Assembly: GCA_019308145.1 (NCBI GenBank)
Contig: JAFDIG010000118.1
Location: 1 to 6,816 of the forward strand
Reading direction: 5' to 3'
DNA from: Deltaproteobacteria bacterium
GTDB lineage: Bacteria > Desulfobacterota > JAFDIG01
Length of the DNA stretch: 6,816 nucleotides
A program made the position numbers and the translations under genes. Below the pieces are notes generated by a model that was not told where the DNA came from, ran no database searches, and saw nothing but the letters and a program-made list of their open reading frames with translations. This document shows, one piece after another, positions 1 to 5,801 of this stretch; within the stretch, counting starts at the first letter, position 1, and each line of letters starts with the position of its first letter.

Positions 1-1054
1 TTGCAATAGAACCGATCTTATCTTCTGCATTAAGCAATTTAGCAGGTAATAATGTAGCAGATTCTAAAAGTGAAAAGCCTTTTAGCCCTGCATCATGAAG
101 AAATTTTAACTCTTGTGTAAAAGCTTTACCATGAATTACCCCAGGGCTACCAGAATCAGTGCCAGTTCCTATCTTTACCCCTATATTAATCCCTTCTGAA
201 ACTGCTTTTATATGTGTATCAAAAATTCTCTTAACAACATCTTTCTGTTTTTGATTCAATTTCGGATTATTAATATTAGCCCATAACGCCACTAAGGTAG
301 GCACCCAAACCGTTAAACTTTTTGCCATCTTTTCAAGGACTTCTTTTGTTATAAATATACCATGTTCTATACTATCCACTCCAGCCATTATTGCATCTAT
401 AATCGCTTCTTTACCATTGGCATGAGCCATAACAGAGAGGCCCCTTTTTTTCGCCTGATTAACAAGAAATCGAATCTCTTCCCTTGAAAAGCCTTGTTTT
501 CCGCCTTCTATTTTCCCATATTCATCAAAACTTGCAACCCCTGAGACAATAATCTTCAGGATTTTTGCCCCTTTTCTTTTTATGATATCAATATGTTTTA
601 TCATTTCATCTTTAGTTGATACTCCAGCACCTAAAAAATCTCCATAAAATCCTTTTTTATATATAGCCATTCCAGCAGGGAATATTAAAGGAAGAGAGTG
701 ATCATTGTTATATAATCTTTTAGCAATAATACCTTCATTATGCTTTCCTCCTGCTTCTCTTATAGCAGCAATCCCAACATTGGAATAATTCTTAAGAAGT
801 TTAACAAAAAGTTCTTCCCCCTTTTCTTGATTTTTGCTAAAAGAGCCATCCCTTCTTAAATGAACATGCAAATCAATAAACCCAGGGAAAAGCAAAATCC
901 CTTTAAGTTCAAATCTTTCTATACAATCTATCCTCTCCCCTGGATCAGTTGAAATGATTTTCTCTTTATCAACAATAATTTTTCCATTTTTAATAATCTT
1001 CCTATTTATTACATCAACCCATCCATCTGGGACAAGGAGTTTTTTCATTTTCAT
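1..1054 (-). CDS. Metal-dependent amidohydrolase, imidazolonepropionase/prolidase-like (C-terminus cut by window edge)
   Basis: The reading frame is open from an ATG at 1054 to the left edge, giving 351 residues with no stop, so the C-terminus is missing. Family members usually have about 400 residues. Seen in the sequence: the HxH metal motif (H63, H65) in the context FPGFIDLHVHL, REAGG at 99-103, K167 in the ILKIIVSG stretch where the carbamylated lysine sits in this family, H211 (MAHANG), H231 (IEHG) and D300 (GTGTDSGSPG). This is the full ligand set of a binuclear amidohydrolase. Relatives include imidazolonepropionases and Xaa-Pro or Xaa-Arg/Lys dipeptidases. The substrate cannot be read from the sequence, and there is no signal peptide. 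A second in-frame ATG lies two codons downstream (1048). An in-frame stop at 1061-1063 excludes a longer start, and neither ATG has a clear Shine-Dalgarno. The gene is divergent from greA and shows no functional link to it. Confidence 0.88.
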   Translation of the reverse strand, partial: MKMKKLLVPDGWVDVINRKIIKNGKIIVDKEKIISTDPGERIDCIERFELKGILLFPGFIDLHVHLRRDGSFSKNQEKGEELFVKLLKNYSNVGIAAIREAGGKHNEGIIAKRLYNNDHSLPLIFPAGMAIYKKGFYGDFLGAGVSTKDEMIKHIDIIKRKGAKILKIIVSGVASFDEYGKIEGGKQGFSREEIRFLVNQAKKRGLSVMAHANGKEAIIDAIMAGVDSIEHGIFITKEVLEKMAKSLTVWVPTLVALWANINNPKLNQKQKDVVKRIFDTHIKAVSEGINIGVKIGTGTDSGSPGVIHGKAFTQELKFLHDAGLKGFSLLESATLLPAKLLNAEDKIGSIA

Positions 1055-1119
1055 CTTAAATTAAAGCTGTGTTAGTTAAAAATGTAATAAATAAAAAAAC
1101 GATCTTTTAAATTATAATT

Positions 1120-1148
1120 ATTTTAACTAAAAGCATAAAAAGTGGCAA
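1120..1148 (-). promoter_or_regulatory. Putative sigma-70-type promoter for the amidohydrolase gene
   Basis: Read on the minus strand, TTGCCA (1143-1148) and TAAAAT (1120-1125) are separated by 17 bases. Transcription would start near 1113, about 60 bases before the ATG at 1054. The match is good, but the region is so AT-rich that chance -10 boxes are common. Confidence 0.45.
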
Positions 1149-1200
1149 GGAAATAAAAACATCTTTTTATAATACTTTGATTAAAAAGTTTTTGATCTAC

Positions 1201-1230
1201 TTGACTTAACTCTAAATTTTATTGTATAAA
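1201..1230 (+). promoter_or_regulatory. Putative sigma-70-type promoter for greA
   Basis: TTGACT (1201-1206) and TATAAA (1225-1230) are 18 bases apart, close to the sigma-70 consensus. Transcription would start near 1237, leaving an AT-rich leader of about 80 bases before the greA ATG. Confidence 0.55.
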
Positions 1231-1315
1231 ATATTTAAAAGAAATAAAAAAATTATTTTCTTAAAAATTCTTAATAAACAATAAGGCAAGTAAAATTTTT
1301 TAATTTGGAGAAACA

Positions 1316-1783
1316 ATGGAACGTAGACCAATAACACGTGAAGGATATGATAAATTACTTAAAGAATTAAAAAGACTTAAAAATATTGAAAGGCCAAAAG
1401 TAATAAAAGATATTGAAACAGCCAGGGCTCATGGAGATTTGAGTGAAAATGCTGAATATTCGGCTGCTAAAGAAAAACAATCCTTAATCGAAGGCAAGAT
1501 ACAAGATATTGAATCAAGGATGAGCTATATCCAAGTAATTGAAATCACTAATCTCCCTAATGATAGAGTAGTTTTTGGTTCTACAGTTCTTTTAGAGAAT
1601 GTTAATACAGGTGAAAGGGTTAGGTATCAGATAGTAGGACCTGATGAATCAGACGTTAGCAATGGTAAGATTTCTGTTACATCTCCAGTAGGAAAAGCAT
1701 TGATAGGAAAAGAAATAGATGATGTAGTTACAATAAAAACACCTGGTGGAATTAGGGAATATGAGATATTGGAAATAAATTAA
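1316..1783 (+). CDS. greA: Transcription elongation factor GreA
   Basis: GreA enters the secondary channel of RNA polymerase and stimulates cleavage of backtracked RNA, rescuing arrested complexes. The protein has 155 residues, close to the usual length of about 158. An N-terminal coiled-coil hairpin (about 1-75) carries the tip motif GDLSENAEY. D41 and E44 in it match in position the acidic residues that chelate the catalytic magnesium in Escherichia coli GreA. The C-terminal FKBP-like domain ends with the typical SPVGKALIGKEIDD stretch and a closing GIREYEILEI. The start is supported by GGAG at 1307-1310, five bases before the ATG. It is a single-gene unit with its own likely promoter (1201-1230) and a weak terminator just after the stop. 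GreB and other Gre paralogues are less likely, given the length and the C-terminal sequence. Confidence 0.97.
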   Translation: MERRPITREGYDKLLKELKRLKNIERPKVIKDIETARAHGDLSENAEYSAAKEKQSLIEGKIQDIESRMSYIQVIEITNLPNDRVVFGSTVLLENVNTGERVRYQIVGPDESDVSNGKISVTSPVGKALIGKEIDDVVTIKTPGGIREYEILEIN

Positions 1784-1786
1784 TCT

Positions 1787-1819
1787 CCGAGAATATAATT
1801 ATATAAGCCTCGGGTTTTT
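1787..1819 (+). terminator. Weak intrinsic terminator for greA, overlapping the converging gene
   Basis: CCGAG (1787-1791) pairs with CTCGG (1809-1813) across a 17-base AT-rich loop and is followed by GTTTTT. The hairpin starts four bases after the greA stop. Its right arm and T-run lie within the last codons of the gene on the other strand. The stem is short, so termination may be leaky. No matching U-run is present for minus-strand transcripts. Confidence 0.5.
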
Positions 1820-2680
1820 CAAACTACCTCTTACAGTATAAATTGAAAATCCTTTTTTCCCCTTTATATGAGGAACTATAAGTAAAAAATTCCTGATAAG
1901 CTTTGGCATAGCGCTATTAATTTTTAAATATAACTTTAGATTCAAAATAGATGAGTTTAAAGGGATCAATGGTATAATCTTGCCAGTAATAATAGCAGAA
2001 AAGCCTTGACCTTCTGCCTTAATATTTTTTATTTGCCATCGCCTCTTCTTTATATAAGCAGTACCTATAACATTGTTTATTTTCAAAGAAGGAAGCTTAT
2101 ATTTTAATATTTTAACATTTTCTATCCTAATATCTTTACCTAAAAAATTGATCTTCCCTTCCCCTTTATATATGTTTCTTTCTTTTAAAGATATTTCTGC
2201 TTTTCCTTGAAGGGTTCCTGATAAAGAAAAACTCTTTTTTTCCGAAGAGTTTAGTCTTTTTAGATCTATATTATTTAAATCTACTATCATCGTTTTTTTT
2301 CTGATATTATATAAACCATTTCCTTTTATAGCTTTTGAGTTTAAATCAAAAGAAAAAACTGGTGATCCTTTTATAAAAGTCAACCACTTTGGCTTAATAA
2401 GGATATCATCTATAATAAAGCTAAAATATAAATCAGGAGATTTTACCTTTACATCTTTTAGCTTAAAATTAAAAATACCACTTGGTGAAAGCTCTTTAAT
2501 AGATATTTTAAGCCCGCTTTCTTGAGAGGCATAATTAGCAACTTTACCCTTAATTGTATTATAAGGAAATCCAAGATAAAGGGCTATTATAAAGATAACA
2601 ACTCCTAATAATAAATAAAGAATAAATCTTTTACTTATAAAACCTTGCCTCTTTGAAATTACTTTATTTTTATCTTCCAT
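1799..2680 (-). CDS. gspN: Membrane-anchored periplasmic protein, GspN-like
   Basis: The protein has 293 residues. A basic N-terminus is followed by one hydrophobic segment at about 19-38, so it is probably anchored in the inner membrane with the remainder in the periplasm. After the anchor comes FPYNTIKGKVANYASQ, then SGLKISIKELSP (55-66) and FKLKDVKVKSPD (72-83). The rest is repetitive beta-rich sequence with AsmA-like character, ending in RGSLKNPRL. This layout resembles the GspN family of type II secretion proteins in deltaproteobacteria, and GspN is non-essential in known systems. The assignment rests on overall pattern, with no catalytic motif to confirm it; a general AsmA/YhdP-like or lipid-transfer protein is the main alternative. 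No other gsp genes are visible. The ATG at 2680 has no clear Shine-Dalgarno and no good alternative start. The 3' end carries the greA terminator hairpin. Confidence 0.6.
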   Translation of the reverse strand: MEDKNKVISKRQGFISKRFILYLLLGVVIFIIALYLGFPYNTIKGKVANYASQESGLKISIKELSPSGIFNFKLKDVKVKSPDLYFSFIIDDILIKPKWLTFIKGSPVFSFDLNSKAIKGNGLYNIRKKTMIVDLNNIDLKRLNSSEKKSFSLSGTLQGKAEISLKERNIYKGEGKINFLGKDIRIENVKILKYKLPSLKINNVIGTAYIKKRRWQIKNIKAEGQGFSAIITGKIIPLIPLNSSILNLKLYLKINSAMPKLIRNFLLIVPHIKGKKGFSIYTVRGSLKNPRLI

Positions 2681-2930
2681 AATAATGAATTAAATATTGT
2701 GAACTTTGTTTTATAAACATTTTCATTTCTTAATTTTTTAGTTTATTAAATACTTAAAGAAGCTCTTCTTTTAAATATCAGATAAAGGAAAAATATTCAA
2801 TTAGAAAACCAATAAAAGCTTATATGGAGTCAATTAAAAAAATAACCAAGACATTTTCTTTATAAATAAAAAGCTGTCCCAATAAAAGGAGACAGCTTTT
2901 AAAATTTTTCAAATTAAAGGCTTACTTAAT
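2681..2930. other. Intergenic region, 250 bases, AT-rich
   Basis: This spacer separates the end of the acsE operon from the start of the GspN-like gene. The only structured element is the terminator hairpin at 2861-2900. I found no convincing promoter for the downstream gene: a TATAAA-like box exists on the minus strand near 2710, but without a usable -35. No small gene is supported. Confidence 0.55.
2861..2900 (-). terminator. Intrinsic terminator of the metF-acsE operon
   Basis: On the minus strand AAAAGCTGTC (2900-2891) pairs perfectly with GACAGCTTTT (2878-2869) across a 12-base loop. A T-rich run with interspersed A follows (2872-2861). This is the strongest hairpin in the window and lies about 30 bases after the acsE stop. 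The plus strand also shows a hairpin followed by T residues, so it may act in both directions. Confidence 0.85.
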
Positions 2931-3821
2931 TTACAGTTCTAGCCATGAATGAGAATATAATACATCTCCTCTTAAGACCTTAAATGATTTCCAGTAATTC
3001 ATCTCTTCTTTACTAAGAGAAGATTCATCTACTTCCTCTCTCTCCCAAAACTTTTTTGCTAACTCATCTACCCAAGGCATCTCATCTTTACATATTGCCA
3101 TAAGCTCCTTATCATAAGCATCAATAATAGCTGAATAGAGTCCGAGATACTTATAAAGAGCTAAAGCAGCTCTATTTAAATAAGGTCTTAGATTAGTAGG
3201 TGTTCCATTGCTGATATTAGATAGCCCACAAGTAGAATGTGCACCTGGTGCAATATCTGGAATCATGGGCAAAAATTCAAAAAAAGCGGCAACCTGATTA
3301 GGATCTACACTTATAGGAAGCACAATAGGATCAATCCACATTCTCTCTATAGGGATCTCCAGTTCCATAGCTTTGTTCATAATCTCAACAGCACAAACCC
3401 CTCTTTCATTAGCATCTCTTGGAATTCCTTCTTGACTTAAAGTTAAGGCAACAAAATCAGCATCAAACTCTTTAGCAAGGGGCATCTTTTCTTTCAAACT
3501 CTGTGTTTGAGCTGAAATAGAGTTTATAAGAGCACGATTATTACAAACCTTTAAGCCTGCTTTTATTGCTTCAGCATTGGTTGTATCCAGAGAAAGCCGA
3601 ACATTTGGGTCTACCTCCTGAACCGTTTTAACCAACCATTCCATTAGCTCATCCCCGGCTTTCCGAGCGGGTCCAAGATTTAAATCAAGCATATCCGCAC
3701 CTGCTTTTAACTCTTCTTCCGCCATTTTCTGAATTGGTTTAGGGTCTCTTGCCTTAATCGCAGGACCAATGGTTTTTGACATTATATTAATACTTTCAGC
3801 AATTGTTAGCACTTTCCCCAT
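2931..3821 (-). CDS. acsE: Methyltetrahydrofolate:corrinoid/iron-sulfur protein methyltransferase, AcsE-like
   Basis: The protein is predicted to transfer the methyl group of 5-methyl-tetrahydrofolate to the cobalt of a corrinoid/iron-sulfur protein, in the cytoplasm, as the last step of the methyl branch of the acetyl-CoA pathway. It is a pterin-binding TIM-barrel protein of 296 residues. Motifs match the Moorella thermoacetica enzyme as I recall it: ADMLDLNLGPA (42-52), LDTTNAEAIKAG with D79, ALINS with N100, WIDPIVLP with D164, and GLSNIS with N202. These align with the pterin-binding Asp and Asn residues of that enzyme. Moorella AcsE has about 262 residues; the extra length here is mostly a charged stretch at about 245-280, before the shared C-terminal end. 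AAAGGAGG with GGAGG at 3828-3832, six bases before the ATG, fixes the start. It is the last gene of the operon. The acceptor protein and CODH/ACS genes are not in the window, so a different corrinoid partner is possible. Confidence 0.85.
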   Translation of the reverse strand: MGKVLTIAESINIMSKTIGPAIKARDPKPIQKMAEEELKAGADMLDLNLGPARKAGDELMEWLVKTVQEVDPNVRLSLDTTNAEAIKAGLKVCNNRALINSISAQTQSLKEKMPLAKEFDADFVALTLSQEGIPRDANERGVCAVEIMNKAMELEIPIERMWIDPIVLPISVDPNQVAAFFEFLPMIPDIAPGAHSTCGLSNISNGTPTNLRPYLNRAALALYKYLGLYSAIIDAYDKELMAICKDEMPWVDELAKKFWEREEVDESSLSKEEMNYWKSFKVLRGDVLYSHSWLEL

Positions 3822-3827
3822 ATTCTT

Positions 3828-3835
3828 CCTCCTTT
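3828..3835 (-). promoter_or_regulatory. Strong ribosome binding site of acsE
   Basis: AAAGGAGG on the minus strand lies six bases before the ATG at 3821. It implies efficient independent initiation, unlike the upstream kinase gene, which lacks such a site. Confidence 0.8.
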
Positions 3836-3845
3836 ATTTTTTAGT

Positions 3846-3864
3846 TTATCCTTTATCCTTATCC
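3846..3864 (-). repeat. Three tandem GGATAA units at the kinase-acsE junction
   Basis: On the minus strand GGATAA occurs three times within 19 bases, with one extra A in one spacer. The first copy contains the TAA stop of the kinase gene. It may be simple slippage in an untranslated junction; no function is evident. Confidence 0.5.
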
Positions 3865-5355
3865 TTCTGGTCGAAAAGGCAAAAGTATAGTAAAAGTAGT
3901 TCCTTTATTTTCTTCACTTTTTACTGTTATAGAGCCAAAATGAGCCTCTATAATTTTTTTAACTATAGAAAGCCCTAAACCAGTTCCCACAATAGCTCTG
4001 GTTTTCTCTGTTTTTACCCTGTAAAATTTTTCAAAAATTTTTGGAAGTTCATCCTTTGGAATACCTATCCCAGTATCAGCTACTTCAATTTTAGCATATT
4101 TTCCATCCTTAGCCAGGATTACTTCAACCTTTCCTCCTTCATTTGTATATTTTATGGCATTACTAACAAGGTTCATGAAAACCTCTTCCATGTTACTTTT
4201 GTCTGCTATAATTTCAGGAAGTTCTTCCTCTTCCTTAAAGTCGAGTGTGATATTTTTTGCCTCAGCCTGAGGATTTAAAATATCTATTACTTTACCTATA
4301 ATATCTTTTAATTTCAATGGTTCTTTATATTGTACAACTAACCCTGCTTCAATCTTTGAGAGATCAAGCAAATCCTTTACAAGATCAAGCAAACCCTTTG
4401 TCCTTTCTTTAACCCTTTTGAGCATTTTTGTTTGCTGCTCATTAAGTTGACCTACCATCCCTTCAAGGATCACGGAAATATGCTGTTCTATAGCTGCAAC
4501 AGGTGCCCTAAGTTCATGCGAAACCATAGCAACAAACTCATCCTTCATTCTATCTAATTCTTTCATTTTTGTAATATCCTGAATAACTGTAACTGCCCCT
4601 ATAATCTCATCTGATTCATCTTTAACAGCAGCCGTATGTGCTCTGTAAATATTACCAGGCTGAGAAGAAAAACTCAATTCTTTTGATATAGAAAAAATGT
4701 TTTTTTTACTCCCTTGTAATACCTCCTTTACCATATTAATTAATTCATTTTCTGATATTAAATTGGATAAAGATTTATCCAAAATATCCTCTTCTTTGAT
4801 ACCAAAAATCCTTTGGGCAACAGGATTTATTAATACTGGCAGACATTGATTGTTTGTAACAAGCACCCCATCTCCCATACAGTTGATAATAGTTTTTATT
4901 CTACTTTTTTCAGTAGCAATATCCCTTAGGCTTTTTTCTCTTTCTTGCTTAAGCCTTTCTGCTTCTCTTTCTAACTCCCTTTTTTCAAAGGCTCTATTTA
5001 CAACAAGCCTTAATTGATCAGGGGTAAAAGGCTTTGATATAAAATCATAGGCACCCTTTTTCATTGCTTCAACTGCTAAATCAACCGTAGCATATCCAGT
5101 AATAACAATAACATTATGAGGTATGCCCATCTCATTAAGTTTTTCTAAAACCTCCATACCACTTATACCAGGCATCATTAAATCTAAAAGAATGACGTCA
5201 AGAGATAATCCTTTTTCATTTACAACTTCAAGACCTTGTTCACCATTCTCACAGAGATAAATCTTCCATCCATCTTTTGCAAGGATGCGTTTACATCCCT
5301 CCCTCATAACGTTTTCATCATCGATTACTAAAATCTCCTTTTCTTTTTGAGTCAT
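3859..5355 (-). CDS. Sensor histidine kinase with N-terminal receiver domain (REC-PAS-HisKA-HATPase)
   Basis: This is a 498-residue cytoplasmic protein with no membrane segment. Domains in order: receiver at about 5-122 (acidic pocket D12/D13, phosphoacceptor D58 in LLDLMMPG, T86, K108 in SKPF); charged coiled-coil linker at 123-152; PAS at about 153-262, ending in the usual VIQDIT; HisKA at about 268-335 with phosphoacceptor H280 in SHELRAP; HATPase_c at about 385-495 with N399 (N box), DTGIGI (427-432) and GTGLGLSI (457-464). All catalytic residues are present, so both kinase and receiver should be active. The PAS domain shows no obvious cofactor-binding signature, so its ligand is unknown. 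There is no DNA-binding or other output domain. It starts 13 bases after the stop of the single-domain response regulator and has no clear Shine-Dalgarno, which suggests translational coupling to it. The placement between metF and acsE suggests sensing linked to one-carbon or redox state; that is inference. Confidence 0.93.
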   Translation of the reverse strand: MTQKEKEILVIDDENVMREGCKRILAKDGWKIYLCENGEQGLEVVNEKGLSLDVILLDLMMPGISGMEVLEKLNEMGIPHNVIVITGYATVDLAVEAMKKGAYDFISKPFTPDQLRLVVNRAFEKRELEREAERLKQEREKSLRDIATEKSRIKTIINCMGDGVLVTNNQCLPVLINPVAQRIFGIKEEDILDKSLSNLISENELINMVKEVLQGSKKNIFSISKELSFSSQPGNIYRAHTAAVKDESDEIIGAVTVIQDITKMKELDRMKDEFVAMVSHELRAPVAAIEQHISVILEGMVGQLNEQQTKMLKRVKERTKGLLDLVKDLLDLSKIEAGLVVQYKEPLKLKDIIGKVIDILNPQAEAKNITLDFKEEEELPEIIADKSNMEEVFMNLVSNAIKYTNEGGKVEVILAKDGKYAKIEVADTGIGIPKDELPKIFEKFYRVKTEKTRAIVGTGLGLSIVKKIIEAHFGSITVKSEENKGTTFTILLPFRPEG

Positions 5356-5368
5356 AGCAAATCAACTA

Positions 5369-5755
5369 CTATTTTTGTTTTCCTAAAAGAGTTTCTATCC
5401 TTTCTACCAATACTTTTGGCTCTACTGGCTTGTCAATATAGTCATCTGCCTCAGTCTCTAATCCCATCTGCTGGGTATACCTAGTGGTTGATATACGAGA
5501 AGCAACTGCTGTAAGCAAAAGGATTGGTATTTTAGAATACTCTGGATCTGCCTTAAGTTCCTTGCATACTTCATAACCATCTTTGTCAGGCATCATCACA
5601 TCCAAAACAATAAGATCAGGATTTTCCTTTTTTGCCTTCTCTAAACCTTCGATACCACCATAAGCTGCGATAACATCATAATTCTTACTTTCAAGTATAA
5701 TAGTTACTGCTTCAACAAGATCAGGGTCATCATCAACCAATAAGATCTTTGCCAT
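5369..5755 (-). CDS. Single-domain response regulator (receiver only)
   Basis: The protein has 128 residues and consists of one CheY-like receiver with no output domain. Visible residues are the acidic pocket D8-D10, phosphoacceptor D52 in VLDVMMPDKDG, switch T82, and K109 in DKPVEP. The stretch from T82 to K109 is 27 residues, about five longer than the 22 found in CheY and in the receiver of the neighbouring kinase. The extra residues include SRISTTRYTQQMGLETEADD, which would lie on the alpha4 face used for partner recognition. It is probably a phosphoryl shuttle or protein-binding regulator working with the downstream kinase. A very strong Shine-Dalgarno supports the start. It lies 46 bases after metF and 13 bases before the kinase, in the same operon. 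The target is unknown. Confidence 0.93.
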   Translation of the reverse strand: MAKILLVDDDPDLVEAVTIILESKNYDVIAAYGGIEGLEKAKKENPDLIVLDVMMPDKDGYEVCKELKADPEYSKIPILLLTAVASRISTTRYTQQMGLETEADDYIDKPVEPKVLVERIETLLGKQK

Positions 5756-5760
5756 GATTT

Positions 5761-5768
5761 ACCTCCTT
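5761..5768 (-). promoter_or_regulatory. Consensus ribosome binding site of the response regulator gene
   Basis: AAGGAGGT on the minus strand lies five bases before the ATG at 5755. It fits the anti-Shine-Dalgarno core perfectly and is the strongest site in the operon. Its upstream end abuts the inverted repeat at 5768-5795. Confidence 0.85.
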
Positions 5769-5795
5769 ATAGGTTTTAAAAAATTTTTTCCTATA
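5768..5795 (-). repeat. Short AT-rich inverted repeat in the metF-response regulator gap
   Basis: TATAGG (5768-5773) and CCTATA (5790-5795) form an inverted repeat with a 16-base centre of four T, six A and six T. It could fold as a weak intercistronic hairpin next to the ribosome binding site. There is no G+C-rich stem and no clean T-run, so it is unlikely to be a full terminator. Confidence 0.35.
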
Positions 5796-5801
5796 TATTT
5801 T

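Larger units (their letters stand above)
1055..1315. other. Divergent intergenic region, 261 bases, very AT-rich
   Basis: This spacer separates the divergently transcribed amidohydrolase and greA genes. It holds one candidate promoter for each direction. I see no convincing hairpin, riboswitch-like structure, small gene or long repeat in it. Confidence 0.6.

Noticed and set aside
1055..1315. Possible riboswitch or small RNA in the divergent spacer
   Set aside because: No stable stem or G+C-containing conserved-looking motif is visible on either strand.
2700..2760. Possible promoter for the GspN-like gene (TATAAA-like box)
   Set aside because: No -35 element lies at a usable distance, and such boxes arise by chance in DNA this AT-rich.
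2825..2866. Tiny plus-strand frame of 13 codons starting ATGGAGTC
   Set aside because: It is too short, has no Shine-Dalgarno, and lies in an AT-rich spacer next to a terminator.
3237..3440. Plus-strand open frame of 67 codons
   Set aside because: It lies inside acsE on the opposite strand, has no ribosome binding site and shows no domain-like composition.
3769..3978. Plus-strand open frame of 69 codons rich in F, Y and S
   Set aside because: It is antisense to the acsE start and kinase end. Its hydrophobic look comes from reading purine-rich coding DNA on the reverse strand.
4698..4710. Run of eight T bases inside the kinase gene, suspected as a frameshift site
   Set aside because: The frame is intact through the run, with PAS and kinase domains continuous on both sides. 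It reads as ordinary lysine and asparagine codons.
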